A DNA stretch of 64,000 nucleotides from Sipunculus nudus (GCA_026874595.1 CM049306.1:37900019-37964018); one strand, 5' to 3'; numbered from the stretch's first letter, positions 37,301 to 64,000 are shown. Program-made: numbers and translations. Notes: generated from the letters alone by a model not told the origin.

Positions 37301-37970
37301 AAAGAGTAAGATATATAAATCTGTAATTTTTCTTTTGGTGCTAAGACATTTTGATAAACATGTATGTAGTTATCCCCCCCCCCCTCCACTTGTGATGAAT
37401 TTCTTATACGCCTGTCTGTCTTACACTCTGCCCGGTACACTATACATCGAGGACATACATACCATTTCAGGGGCCAACCCCATTTTCTTCGGAAACACGC
37501 ATGATGTTGACTCCTAAAAGGAAATAGATGAGCACAGAGATTGTAACACTTGTAGGGTGCTCCAGTTTATGGAACAGAAGCGGATCAAGGATTCTTGGAA
37601 GTGGTGTGTTTACCAGATGTAAATGGAGGGACTGATGTCCTCACTCCTCGAAGAGGGGTTTACTCTTATAATTAGAGGAAAGTCTAAAAAATGTATAGTT
37701 CCTTCTTCTAAGGAATTTACCCCCCCCCCCCCCCAACCCTTTCACTTGATCCGCCCATGTGGTACATTTGTACAACGTGACCAGCTGTTTTCAATCTACA
37801 CGACGGTTGTTTGCGTTCACATTTGTTATCGCTGTTATAAGACGGCACAGCCAGTGGTTCCTGACCACTGTGTCAATTATACATGCTGATGTTGGTGATT
37901 AATGCAGGCTCCCCATCTACACATATACAAGTCTTTCTTCCTGGATCGAAGTTCGTGTCACTAATTAACC
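34362..37970. other. Region between gene A and gene B
   Basis: No exon recognised. The start may be the gene A 3' UTR, though no nearby AATAAA was found. C tracts occur at about 37374-37384 and 37720-37733. A 102-codon frame at 36845-37153 has no recognisable domain. Confidence 0.4.
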
Positions 37971-37980
37971 ATATATAAAA
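37971..37980 (+). promoter_or_regulatory. TATA box of gene B
   Basis: ATATATAAAA lies about 30 bases before the presumed start of the noncoding first exon. It is the only good TATA with a matching downstream splice donor near gene B. Confidence 0.45.
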
Positions 37981-37999
37981 TCTGACAGGGATAAAAAGT

Positions 38000-38034
38000 A
38001 AGATTTCATCATTCTGGTGTCGACAAACGACAAG
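38000..38034 (+). other. Noncoding first exon of gene B (5' UTR)
   Basis: Ends TGTCGACAAACGACAAG with a GTAAGG donor. It follows the TATA box and resembles the candidate leader exon of gene A (end at 8840). The 5' end is estimated from the TATA position. Confidence 0.45.
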
Positions 38035-40449
38035 GTAAGGCATATGACGAGTTATACATTCATGAGTAGTTTAGCTCTTAGCAATGACAGCCTGACTCTC
38101 AAACCTTCAAATATAACTGTTTGCTGCCTGTGAGTCATGATGCAAGTCATGATAGAGCACCCATTCTAAGGGTCGGATCAGAATATTTGCTGTGTGGTAG
38201 TATTTGAAATCAGAGGCTTAAATATGGTCGTGATATATTTGTTAAATAATAGAAAACATTTTGTTTCACAAAATTAATTACAAAACAGTTACCTCTTTTC
38301 TTCCCTATGGCACCGATTCACATAAAGCTGTTGAGCCATCATGACGGACACAGAGCCAAACTTTTCGAGTAAAACCAGCGTCCTTATTAATAACTGCTGC
38401 ATGAAATACGTAAGTCAATCGTGAATGTAATATTTATTATTTTTCTCAACAGAATAACGTCACTTTATGTTCATTTGGTAAGTTAACTACAGATACACGG
38501 AGGGGGGGGGGGGGGGATATGGGAGGGGTGTCCCCCTCCCAATTTTTGAAATATACAATGTTAACATATTAAGGCACCTTTCATGAAAAAAAATATGAGG
38601 ATTTTCTGTTCCTCAACCTCTGTTCTCTTACATGTGTTGCATAACGTAGTCAAACTTCAGAGGGTGAGGGTTGACCTGTGGCTGGCTATAATATGTAAAC
38701 TTCTTCAATATTTGGATAATACCTGGACAATCAAAACATTCAACCGTTTGTAACATGTTGATATCTATATGGTGAAAATGCTTATCTAAGTTTATAACTT
38801 CAAATGAGCATCGTTTTATCGTAATCCTTATAGTAATATAAGTGATATGTTCAAGTTGCATGTTTAACATTTTACCGGCTTCTGTGATCCAGGCAGCGCA
38901 GCGGAATCAACAGAGCACAGATCGTGAGTTCGAGTATAAGCCGAGGAGCTGTGAGTTCCATAAAGACTCCTCAGTAAAAAAAAAATTTAATCACAGGTTT
39001 TTCCGTTAATATCCTTAACCTCTGAAGTAGAATGCAATTGACTGTAGATACATTAATTGTGTAATTGCTAGGGAACAAAATATATAAAAAATGAAAATTA
39101 TAACGAATAACTGGGAAAAGAAATAGATAAAATATTAGAGATTATTAAAATATTAAAATATTATTGCTCAACGGGGGGGGGGGGGGGCTCTCCTCTAGAT
39201 CCGCCACTGCTATAAACAGTTATGAACATATGCTTCGGCGCACTATAGCTAAATGCATATAAAAACATATAAACATAAACTACTTGGCCCATGGGATATA
39301 GCTGTTGTCCCAAATGTGAGCATGTGAACCACTTGAACCATTTGTGCACAGTGATCCTTAGTTTCTTGGAACACTGCTGAAATACCATTGATTAATTGCA
39401 ATTTTTGACGATTATGTGTACGTGTCACCTTATTTGTATGTGTGTGTGTGTGTAGGTGTGTGCATGCCGACGTACATGATTAATACCTCTTACTGAGTAT
39501 CCAAGGAAAGGCTGAATTATTTATCACGGACCTTTGTGTGTTTGTAGGCTGCAGGTGGAGCTACCTGTGTTGACTTATTTTCTGTGAGCGCAAATTTCAC
39601 TTTTCACTTTTCTATGTTAAGTCCAATATAAAAAAAATTGAGCTTTTACATCATGGTAATGTATCCCCTAGAGAAAGGGTAATAAAATTAGTGTGCCAGT
39701 GAATTGAATTATTAAAAAAATTGTTTATTTACGATTTTAAGTGGTTCCATACAAAATAATTAAATGCTAAGTGTGTTAACCAATATCTTATAATGAGCTT
39801 CACAGTTTACATGCACGATGATTCTGGTGTGCATTTTCAGCTGCATATGGCGCCACTTAAGTCGAGTTAGTTTTTTTCGAGTCAGCATGGTCTTTCCATC
39901 CCGCAGTATAGAAAATGGCAAATCAAATATTTCATGTGAAAGTTAAATGCTCCTTAAAGTAATAGTATTGAATAATATTATAAGTCGAATATATTCTTTT
40001 AAAAATGGTAGCTTTATGAAATATTGCAATATTTGATGATTCAGATTTTATTCAATTGTCATGTCCGTTACCAAATATTTTTCATGTGACAGAAGGTGGT
40101 GCCACTTATGTTGACCTAATTCATCGAGCCAAAATTATTATATTCCATGCGTCTATCAATGCTAATGACACACTATAGCAATACGTATGATGCACTTAGC
40201 TTGGTACAGATCTCATTCATAAGACTTGGTATACATGTGTATGCAAACAGGTGCAGATAAAAGCTCGTAAAGCCTAAATTAGGTCACTGTGACCTATATT
40301 TATGTGCTCGGGCCTTTATTAGTATATGCCAAATTTTTGATCATCATTCGCTACTTGAGAATGAATTCATAAAGGGCATTTATGGTTGTATTTAGAATGT
40401 AACTCCAGTTTCATATGACATTACAGAATGTTGTTTTGTTCTTGTTCAG
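38035..40449 (+). other. Intron 1 of gene B
   Basis: Carries G tracts (about 38503 and 39174, the latter before ATCCGCCACTGC) and a weak tRNA-like SINE piece at about 38885-38965. A palindromic AGGTCA site is at 40281-40295. Confidence 0.45.
40281..40295. promoter_or_regulatory. Perfect palindromic AGGTCAnnnTGACCT site upstream of gene B coding exon 1
   Basis: AGGTCA-CTG-TGACCT, about 155 bases before the signal-peptide exon. Conserved in sequence and position with 985-999 beside gene C. Confidence 0.45.
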
Positions 40450-40477
40450 CAATAGAATACGCTATACTAGCCTGAAG

Positions 40478-54202
<13,725 letters not shown>

Positions 54203-56385
54203 AGCACAGGTCACTCTACTGAACACAAGGCTTATCGTCCAAAGAATGCACCTCGGTTCTTCCACACATGCACACACATGCAGTGATAGACGCATGCACG
54301 CATAATTGATTAAAATAATTCAACAAGGACATCTAGCAGCAAGTCAGATAAGGGAGGGGTTTGCAAATGGCATTTTGCCACAAGCGACCTTTATACCTCC
54401 GCATATATGCAACCTACCACCTTAGGTTACATGTTTTTTCCCATTCGTCCACATTGCTGTTTTTACAAACATGTTGTTGATAAACAAGCTCACACATCCT
54501 TCACGAAGGCCTTATAAGAACTTTTTTCACAACCAAAACTACCCGGAGTTTATTAATATATACACAGATGAAGCCAGAAATCACATGAATTCTTTTTCAA
54601 AACGTAGGTTATTTGGCACCTTTATTGTTGTATATAGTATATACGGCGAGTCCATGGGTTCTCATAATAGAGACAATTCCTGCTTTGTCGTTGTATGGTA
54701 AAGCTACTTCAGTGTATAATGTTTCCCAAAGGATATATATGCCCATGGCACTGTCCATTGAATCGCTTTCTATGGTCAGAATGATTACATCATTATTGAT
54801 CTGGTTAAATTTCAGGTATAACCTTCGTTAAGCCAGAGTGAATCTCTTGAGATACACAGGATCTATTGAGATATGGTCATATTTGCTCTGAAAGGGCTCA
54901 CATCCGGGACCCTCAGGCAAGAAATCCAATTCCTTAAAGCTGGCCATTCAACTACTTTATTTGTAGATATTTTTAATGATTTCTGGTTAACTTTGCGTAC
55001 ATATTAATTAACTGTAATCAATTCCTGCTAAAGTTAAATAAAGATTCTCATAATGCCTCTGTGACAATGTATGACCTTGTCTAAAATATATCTACAGGCT
55101 GTTAGTAAACACGCTACGTGTGCCCATGTTGACAAACAGACGTGTTTCCAGAAGTGGTTGATTGCGCATGTGCGGAAGTTGAAAGGTCCCTATATGCAAG
55201 ATTACGCCATCAGCAAATTTCTGATTAGTCTGATTTACCACCGGGTGTCTTTTAATGTGTTTAGATTACAATCGGTTGCCATTTTGGCGGGTCCCTACGT
55301 TTTAAACACGTGGATATAAACAAAACGAACAGACTATGCACGTTTGGATCGGTATATTTTTTTAGCTTATAAAAGTGTCCAAGGGTTACCTTTAGTTAGT
55401 AGACGCGAGATATCAGAATAGGCTCCTTTAACGATTATAAGCAGCGTCCTACGTCTCTAAATGAACGTAGATTGAAAAATCAATGGTGGGTATCAATGGG
55501 CGATAGAAACACTAGTATATAGCGGTACCTCAGCGTGTCCCTATATATAGCGCCCCCCCCCCCCCCAATAAATCGTTCACATTTTTGCACAAACATTCTT
55601 TAATTATCACCTTTAGTTATCACTTGTCCTCGTGATTTTCCCTGTATGTGCCAAAAGTTAAAGAGCGGAACTTTACAATATAAACTTTTTTCTTGTTGTT
55701 CTACAAGAGTAGAGCATGTATGTAATGGAGCCCCTGTTTATAATTAAAAAAAAAAATAACAAGCAGTTGCTCGATAAAGCAGGCTCTCTGTAGTAGCGTA
55801 GCTGCTAGAGCCTTGCTTATACAGGAAGATACATTCAGCCCTGTCTGTTTCAATATAAATGTGTACTTATTATAAACAACTTGAAACAAGACTGTACTTT
55901 TTAATAAAATGATTTAAAATGAATTGCTATTTTTTTGTTACTGTGATGAAGACAATGTGTAAGGATGTGTACGATTCATTAACATCGTAAATACCAGCCG
56001 TGGGCCATTTGTTTAAATGTGGTTTACTTACCCCTTCTCTAAAATTATTAGCAAATTGTACTATTCCAGAAATTGCATAAAGAAATGTGTTTTGGAAAAA
56101 CACGTCAGCTATATATAGGGTGTATATATGTACAAATTTTGAGTGAGATAAACAACATGGGTATGACATCATCGTTGCTGTGTTGATGACGATTAATTAG
56201 ATATAATGATTGTACATAGAAGCCACCTACTGTGAAAATAATTTGAAGAAATTATATGACTAAAGCAAAGTGAAAGTTTATGAAAGATGTGTTGAAAAAA
56301 TTGAGTTTTGGGGAAATCACGAAAATCGATGTTTTAGTTGTCAGTTGAGGCATGTTAAAAGACACACAAGGCGTTAAAGGCTCTT
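54203..56385. other. Gene B 3' flank
   Basis: May include the 3' UTR up to about 55.06 kb. A C tract lies at about 55551-55566. No exon recognised. Confidence 0.4.
55037..55042 (+). terminator. Possible gene B polyadenylation signal
   Basis: AATAAA about 830 bases after the stop codon, the first clear one noticed downstream. It would imply a long 3' UTR. Confidence 0.25.
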
Positions 56386-57891
56386 AAGCCCCGTTCCCAC
56401 TTTCACGAATTTGACGCCGAATCGCCACGAACTTACATCATTAAAATTCGTAGGGACGTCGTGGGAGTGTCGTAGATGATGTCTTGAACATTCGGTAATG
56501 TTCGTAGCGAGGTCTTGAGCACTCAGAATTCGTGGCGCTATTTTTGAAATGTTCAAAAATTAAGCTTTGTCGTCACAAGTCGTAGCTAAGTCGTAACAGT
56601 TTCTTGGTAAGTCGTATGAGAGTCTTCATAATTCTTGTAAATTCGTGATGTAAAACAATGTCAAGAATGCTCACGAAGGACAACGACATCGACACGACTT
56701 CAACACGACTACAATACGACTACCACAAGAACCTCTCAAGAGAGAGTCACGTTCATAAAGCCCCATCCTACTTCCCCGAATTTGGTGACGAATCATCAAG
56801 AACTGACATCATAATGTAACGGAAAATTTTATTTTCTTAGTGATTTTTAACTTCTTACAAACCAATGAGGAATAAGGTTTAGAAGTAAGAACACTGTGTA
56901 GATTTGTAAATTTGTTTTAAAGAAGATTCGTATTGTGGTTATTGGTTCCAAATAAATTTGAACTAAAATAATTTGAAGAAGCTGAATCAAATTACGTTTC
57001 CTTTGTAATTTGTATCTTCTTTGTAAACAAACAAGGAAGTTTTTGCAGTGAGTAAACCATGTAGATTCGTAAATTTGTTTTAAAGAAAATTTTTTATTGT
57101 TAATATTGGTTGACAAAATAAATTTGAACCAAAACAGTTTAAAGAAGCTGAATATATTATACAGTTTCGTCATACTTAAACATATGGTCAATATAATAAA
57201 TTATGAATTTCCTATTTTACTATGGGAGAATAAACTGAGCCTAACACAAATTGATATTAACAGAATCTTATATCACATTGAGAGCTGAGTCAATAAGATA
57301 TTTTAACCAATATTTTGAGAATACAGATATTTTACATCCGATTAAGACGGTCGTCTACTTGGACTTAAAGAAGTTGACATCGTATTTTCAACCACATAAA
57401 TAAGTCGTTATTGTCTAATTACTCAAATCAAATGAGACATATATTATCAGTGTTTTAAACTGGATAACTTTTGTCAAATTAAAATATCTGGAGAAGTTGA
57501 GTAAAGTGTTGTAATGGTGTCCTTTTTCTAATATCGTTTTCTGTGTGACATTACGATAGCCATATATCTCATATATAGCTATCTAACAATCCGTAGCAAA
57601 ATTGAATGATCGTAGGAGTATCGTCCACAAGTCGCAGATCATTCGTGGAAATATCGTACCAGTATCTTAGACGTCGTTACTGAGCCGTGAATATTCTTAA
57701 AAGTATCGTGTCATATCGTGCTGGCTTCGGATCACTGTCGTAGCCAATCGTACTGGCATCGTACTCCTTTCGTACAATATCGTGGTCGTGATGGAATTTT
57801 TATCACTCAACAGGCCGATTGGCCACGAATCGCCACGAATTCAACATCGTGGCGATTCGGCGTCAAATTCCTGAAAGTGGGAACGGGGCTT
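56386..57891. mobile_element. 1.5-kb DNA element with about 46-bp terminal inverted repeats
   Basis: The left end AAGCCCCGTTCCCACTTTCA and beyond (56386-56431) is matched in reverse at 57846-57891, including GACGCCGAATCGCCACGAA. Inside are many TCGTAG/CTACGA motifs, a second, diverged copy of the left end at about 56757-56810, and two roughly 140-base tandem units (about 56870-57150). No transposase seen, so a non-autonomous element. Confidence 0.7.
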
Positions 57892-60730
57892 TACACGCGA
57901 AAAAAACAGCTGCCCAAGTGAAAAGACATATTTTATTAAAAGTATATTCCAAAAGTATTATATGAGTTTGTCCTGGGCTTTGTAGATTGTCATAAAATAA
58001 GCAGGTTAAATGGAAAACTGACAACTCTCCCAGATAAAAGGCAGGTCAATACCTTATGGTGCAAGTCTGTGGCAACGAAACAGCTTAAGTCTTGGTTGCT
58101 ATGCATCTATATGCATATCGAAGCAAAAAAGTGATGCACGTTTTTTCTGAACATTTTTACAGGGTTGGGGTTATAGCCCATTAAAATCTGCCAGACTTTC
58201 GAGTAATTAGAATAATCACAATATAATTTCTCTTATATACCATCATGACAAAAGACCATTCCGTTGTACACCCCTTGTGGAAGCCGCCCATTCGTATGTA
58301 TTTGTTCATCCACTCGTAAGGCAAACCCGTGTTAGTGAAGCATGACAGTGTTCATACATTAAACGTATACACGTGAACACATGACTGATATTAAAGGAGA
58401 TTCTGGTGGAGGTTTGTAGACTCCGACTACATAATCTAGTTTGTTAGGGATTACAGAACATTTTGTTAATAGAATCCATATCGTATTTAAGTTGTACTGT
58501 AAAATGTTTTCATGTTTCATGGGTTCTTCCCTACAGACAGCGGATCTGAAAAATATGTATACCCCTCCCCCCCCCCCCCCCCATGGTATTTAAGTCGTAG
58601 GGCTTCTTCTTGAACAAACTTAAAAACACATGAATGGATCAAAATATTAAAAAAATGGATATCATGGAAACATACGTGCGAATGTATAGAAGTCATCATA
58701 CCTGCAACCCATACAAAGTTTGTCAAACGGTGGTCACGTGACTGGTCTTAGTCCCCAGTGTTAATCAAATTGAAAAGCCCTCGCATTGAAACGGAGTCGT
58801 GTGGTCTTTGGGATAAAAACCTTTTACTACCTTTCGAGAGAGTTAATTTCCTTTGGAGGCGTTATAACGATATGGAGATTAATAGGGATTATAGTGGACC
58901 CGCGTTACCGCATATTGCACAAAAACGCTCTTTTGACATGCAGGACATAAGTATATATATATATATATATGGGTTGGGACTGCTTGTCCCGACGATTAAA
59001 ATTTTTCACAATTCTAGAAAAGGGAATCTGTTCACACTGAACATAAGCATGCTCCCCAGATATTACCAACGAAATTAAGTCCGCATCACAAAAAGATTCA
59101 TGTGCAACTAATTTGCTATAAAACAACTGTAACCCAATATGTTTCAACGATCTATATCTATATATGCCCTCTAGCACATATACCTGCGCCAAGTGTGTAT
59201 TTAGAAGCCCAACTGGATTGTGAGGAAAGTATTTTTTTTTTTACCCACAATCCCTAACCAGCAGTTATGCTCTTGGGAGTACGATTCTATGCAGTTGGTA
59301 ATTTGTGAATGTTTTTCTGTTTATTTTAATGGTAACCCGTCACAAGCATACGCACATTCGGATTTATTTATATTTATTTATTTTTTATTTTGTGATAAAA
59401 ATTTCGGCATTTCAGAGAGTTTGTGTCACTCGAAAGAGCCACCTGCTAGTTTGTCCACAAGAGTATCCACAAGATACTTGGTATCCACAAGAGAGATATA
59501 TACTTCATGTCCCATGTTCTCTAAAAAATGTGTGGTAAATTTGCAAAATGGACTGTTCACTTGCAAAAGAATATGTTCTGCGAACTATGCTTTAGATCTG
59601 AAATCTGAAACTGGATCGGAAATTTGCAGAATTTTCGGAACGGTGATTCATGCAAGTAATCGCTGTATCATTGTGAGGCTTCACATTAAAACATGTTTTT
59701 CCCATAGATTTAAATGTAACTTCATCATTTGTGCCTTCCCAGATGGACCACACACGCACTACATATGAGTCTGTTGATATTTTTGGACAGATAAACAGAA
59801 ATCCGAAAAGCTGAAATTAGGCCTATAGTTGCTTCAATCGCCACGAGATGACAGTACTGCATGCATGATATAGCACTATCAAACAAAGACCAAAACATTG
59901 TTGCATATATAAATCAACACACACATTTGTAGGATTTTTCCGCAGAAAAATTAAACAACACGGAAATTAAGGTTAAAGTAAAAAAAAAATGACCGTAAGA
60001 TATGTCTGAATATTGAGTTAAGATTAGCATCAAGCCGAAACATTCTACACTGCCAGTCCTTGAGCTCAACTTTACGGTAAGTAAACTTAACTATATATAT
60101 ATAGTTAGCCCTAAACGCAATAAGATGCAAGCTTATCTCCTTTGGCAAATCAACCACCTGTGGCTTCAGACATCGGCTACTTTATCTAAGACACTTTATC
60201 TGTTTACTGGGGGTAAAGTTACTAACTAAATGACTTGATTTGTCCAGTGCAATTTTGTGCGGAGCCGGCAGAGCTCCTTTGGCCTACCCTAAACTCTTGT
60301 AAACTACGGGAGGTAGCTAACCTGTAGGATAGCCTACTTTATCATAGGGAGATTTATGGGTTAGTCCACTAATGGTGATGGAGGTGCTTATGCGTACGTA
60401 TATCCTAAACTTTGATACAGTCCACGTCAAGATATCCTGACCAACTGAGCCTTGATGTGTTGGACATCGTGTCACGTACGGGGTTCACCTATATATATAG
60501 TCAGCTTCTGCTCAGACGCTTACCTTAATACTAATAAATTGAGCGGCCTTTACCCAGGGATTATTTAAACAATTTGAGGAATCGCCCTTTCATACAAAGC
60601 CACAAAGACATATTAACCTTAGAATAAAAAAAACATATGATGAAAATCAAAATTACCTACAAAATTTAATATATATATTGTTCCTTGCATAAGCGTACGT
60701 AACCCTAACCTCAATAGAATTTAATTTGAG
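57892..60730. other. Intergenic, no gene assigned
   Basis: AT-rich with a C tract (58567-58582), a short TA run (about 58951-58970) followed by a GGGACTGCTTGTCCCGA hairpin, and the 182-codon frame listed separately. Confidence 0.4.
59220..59768 (+). other. 182-codon open frame, unassigned
   Basis: Longest frame in the window. The middle and C-terminal part is cysteine-rich (CPMFSKKC, CKRICSANYALDLKSE, CRIFG, CIIVRLHIKTC), while residues 45-60 are a low-complexity hydrophobic run. The cysteine spacing does not match the eight-cysteine domain and no family is recognised. It could be a real exon or chance. Confidence 0.2.
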
Positions 60731-60732
60731 TA

Positions 60733-61101
60733 CTCTATATAAAACTGTTTTATAAAGGTTACTCAGAGGATGTGTATATCATTACTACTTCGAAACAACT
60801 ACTGAATTAATTATTATGGATTTTCCCGTGAGACGCTTAATCCCCGCCTTTGGACAGGAGCGTGTCCTCAACAAGTATCGTCCTTTGTCCGACCGTCTCC
60901 CTGTATTTTAGAGCCACCCAGGCCTGGCTTACTGATCACGTGCACGACGCGTTCCTGAGCGAGTGTTTTGAGTTCCTGTTGACCCTGTGACACTCGTCAG
61001 CTGCACAGTGTGCCACATCCCACGAAGCCAGTCTTAGAGAATCCATACTGTATAGTGCAGGCCGAACAAACTGAAGTAAGCTGGATCTTCACGCAGCAAA
61101 G
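60733..61101 (+). promoter_or_regulatory. Possible promoter and noncoding first exon of a gene running off the right edge
   Basis: CTATATAAAA near 60735 is followed, after GC-richer DNA with CACGTG and a CAGCTG E-box, by AGCAAAG and a GTAAGA donor at 61102. No coding exon follows within the window, so this is a guess. Confidence 0.25.
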
Positions 61102-61474
61102 GTAAGATTTTATTAAATAATTTTAGCACAATAGCATACAGTCGTAAAACGTGTCGTTTTCCACTGTGTATTGTGTACACTGTCTCTTCTTAGACTACGC
61201 ACTGCCGCAGTGTCTCGGTGATAAACAGATCTATGTGATATGTTTATCACAGACACTGCAGGGTCTTACTCTCTATTTTCACCTATACTCTGTTCCAGTA
61301 CCTCTGTCCATCTAGTTTTTTGCTGTATGACTTCTTTATATTTATTTTGTTTTTTTTCGACTCATTTTTCATCAATTAAAGAAGGTAATGTGATGATTTA
61401 TATTAATATTATAATGATTAATGAAATGATGTTATTAAGGATGAAATAGATGTAAATGATAAAAAATTTACTTT

Positions 61475-62840
61475 TTAGCTCAGCTGACTATAAGTCATCT
61501 GAGCTATAGTCGTGGTCCTTTGTCCGTCGTCCGGCCGTCTGTCCGTTAACAGGGCACGTTTTAAAACCGTTGGACCTACAAATCCAAAACTTTGCATACC
61601 ATTAGATGTCCCAAAAATCTCCTACCATACCAAAAATTTGGTCATTAGGACTTCATTCCTTCGAGATATTAAGGAAAAACCTCCATTTTCTATAAAAAAG
61701 CCATTGTTACAATTCAAGGCTGCCTAATATCAAAACCACTGATCTGTTTTTAATCATTTTAAGTATTCATATACTTCCATACATTTTCTATGAATATACC
61801 AAAAATTAGGTCAGTATTGTGTATTATTTTGAAGTTATGGGCCAAAATATAATGCAATTTTTAAAAAATCAGGAAATCTATTTACTCACCTAACATGAGA
61901 ATTGCTGAAGCTGGAGACATTTTTTCAGGAATATAACTTCATTTAATCAAGATTCAGTTGTTTACCCAAAATTAGATCTGAATTTTGCAAATTTATCAAG
62001 TTATTAGCATAAATAAAAAATCAATACCTTAAATTTTGTCCAACTTTGGCAACGGCATGTTTTTTCCCTGTAAGCACTGTTGATTTAATTTTCAAAACAT
62101 ACTCACATAAGGATTTAATCTTTTAAAATCTGAAATTTCAAAGGAATTGATTGAAAAGAGCAGCTTTTTTTTCAAGTTTCCATACGCCATGTCAAGTGTT
62201 GTTTACATCTAGCCCACCTGGTAGTACAGCCTTCACTGGCATTATGTAACGGACCCCAGGCAGCTTGCATTGGCTCAGCTTGGCCACTACTAGCAGGCTT
62301 CCCCCTCTGCCCTGCACTCCCCCCCCCCCCCCCCCCCCCGATGGTGCATTAACTAGATGAACGTTTTAATTTTCTGTATTTTATTTTATTCTGGGCTATG
62401 CTACATTTTAGATTTTGTATTTTACCACAAGGGTTACAATGATTTAAGTGCACATTTAATTGTGTCCACAAAGTGGTGTATTGCTATGAAAGTGTGGATG
62501 TTCATTAGATAAGTAATTCCTTACTTCAGAAGAGTAAAAACTTCCCCAGGTGTGAAATCGAATATTAATTCCAGTAATAAATTATAGCTGAGATAGTAAT
62601 TAGGCACAATGATATTGTTTGTTCCTCATTCAACCAACAGTATACATGTATACTTTATTTGAAAAGATGTTTTTATTTTATCAAATTTACAGAATCTTTA
62701 ATTTTATTTCAGTGAATAAAATTAAGCATGTACTAAAAACTCCAATGTGCAAAACTTGTTAATAGTGGTTCAAGGAATAATCTTGTAGATGCCATGTTGT
62801 GGCATTATTGTATCCCCAGACAAATTCGGAATACTATGGT
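61475..62840 (+). mobile_element. TTAGCTCAGCTGACT element, long form
   Basis: The start forms a near-perfect hairpin: TAGCTCAGCTGACT, ATA, AGTCATCTGAGCTA. Then come GTCCGTCGTCCGG and AACAGGGCAC as in the other members. The interior (about 61740-62820) matches the repeat at about 4800-5640. A C tract of 21 lies at 62319-62339. Confidence 0.55.
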
Positions 62841-62859
62841 TTCACGACGGTCACGCCGC

Positions 62860-64000
62860 CACCGCAGAAAAACATTGTGAGCGGGATAACTCAAAAAATA
62901 TTTCACTGATCTTTTTCAAACTTTACATTTGCATAGATATAGGTAAGGGGACGAAGCCTTTTTAAAATGGGGTCATGACCTATGTTAGGAGAGTGACCTT
63001 GACCTTGAATAGGTCCATTTTTGCTGAAAATAACACAAATTCTTAAATATCTCAAGTAAGCTTGCATGGACTGGTCCAAAAATCAAGGTGACTGAAGATC
63101 ATGGATAGCCTTGTGATATACCGGAAACTGGTGGCGCCACCTATTATCCTTTTCTTGTTTTTGCGCCTTTTAATACCCCAATAATTGCCACTTAACAGTA
63201 CTGTAAGCATTATAAGTCAAAAACTAATGGACAGATTTCTTTCATATTATGCACATATAGAGACCTTTACCATGACCTTTACCATTAGAGTGTCCTTGAC
63301 CTTTAATGAGTCCATATTTGGTGAAAATCACACACCTCTTATGATATCTCCAGTTTTGCTAGCCATATGGATTTCAAACGTGACTTATGTATGGCCCACC
63401 ACTAAAGTAAGAACCCTATAGGTTCTAGGGTCATGAGGTCAAAGGTCAAGGTCACTGGACTCGCATCTTAAAAGATACTGTGGATGCATTTTAAGCCAAA
63501 CTTTCATCCCAGGTCTTCCATCTTGAATATATAGCTCACTTGCCAATAGTGGATGATCAATATCAATTTTGGGGTCGCAAGGTCAAAGGTCAAGGCCACA
63601 GGAGCTATCTGTCAAAAAATTAGTTTCTGGATGATAATTCCTGCTTTTATTGATGTATTGATTTCAAACTTGACTTATATATGTCCCATTGAAAAAGCAA
63701 GACTCCAATTGATTTTGGGGTCATGAGGTCAAAGGTCAAGGTCACAGGACACATCTTTAAAAAGATTGTGGATGCATTTTCAGCCAAACAATTCATCTCA
63801 GATCTTTCATCTTGCATATATATTTCACCTGCCAAGAGTGGAAAACCCCTATCAATTTTGAGGTCACAAGGTCAAAGGTGAAGGTCACAGGAGCCATCTG
63901 TCCAAAAATTAGTTTCTGGATGATAATTCCTGCTTTTATGTATGGATTTCAAACTTGACTTGTATATGACCCATTAGAAAAGCAAGACCCGAATTAATTT
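62860..64000. repeat. AGGTCA-rich repeat array, cut by the window edge
   Basis: Repeated blocks AGGTCAAAGGTCAAGGTCA or close variants at 63436-63454, 63580-63598, 63726-63744 and 63861-63889, with the text TTTCAAACTTGACTTRTATATG between them. Contains opposite-strand GACCTTGACCTT at about 62996 and 63295. Confidence 0.65.

Overview
This is AT-rich eukaryotic DNA from an animal, with long introns, consensus GT-AG splice sites, many microsatellites and dense interspersed repeats. The repeat families (elements that begin with a TTAGCTCAGCTGACT palindrome and carry tandem cores, tRNA-like SINEs, Penelope-like fragments, poly-G tracts) point to a lophotrochozoan, most likely a bivalve mollusc. That placement is inference. 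I see no bacterial or viral genes, no rRNA and no convincing functional tRNA. No open frame is longer than 182 codons, so the genes must be read as chains of short exons.

The main content is a small cluster of related, apparently GPI-anchored, cysteine-rich surface-protein genes that I assembled by hand from splice sites, reading phase and cysteine pattern. Gene A (plus, about 13.3-34.4 kb) has a signal-peptide exon, three copies of an eight-cysteine domain, each encoded by three exons, Ser/Thr/Gly-rich linker exons and a hydrophobic C-terminal exon. Its 16 coding exons join without a frame break into about 407 residues. Gene B (plus, about 38.0-54.2 kb) has the same plan with one domain, about 156 residues in 7 coding exons. 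Gene C (minus, 734-836) is only a signal-peptide exon nearly identical to that of gene B; the rest lies off the left edge. The domain pattern is C-x(9,10)-C-x(13,14)-C-x3-C-x8-C-x9-C-x(18,19)-C-x8-C. Each domain has the same exon sizes and the same 1-2-1-1 intron phases. I do not recognise the family; a comparison with small helical cysteine-rich domains such as DUF19 would be worth running.

Layout: 1-836, start of gene C (minus). 0.9-13.2 kb, repeats, microsatellites, a non-LTR retrotransposon relic and a possible 5' UTR exon of gene A. 13.3-34.4 kb, gene A, whose first two domains arose by a tandem duplication of roughly 8.6 kb with a breakpoint at an (AAT)n microsatellite. 34.4-38 kb, intergenic. 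38-54.2 kb, gene B. 54.2-64 kb, intergenic repeats, a 1.5 kb inverted-repeat element and dense AGGTCA-bearing repeats.

Two introns, one in gene A and one in gene B, each carry an inverted-repeat Penelope-type element. Each arm has a complete hammerhead ribozyme motif, and one copy per intron lies on the sense strand of the host gene. Other repeats carry regularly spaced palindromic AGGTCAnnnTGACCT or direct-repeat AGGTCA sites, which resemble nuclear-receptor response elements. One such palindrome lies at the same place upstream of the signal-peptide exons of genes B and C.
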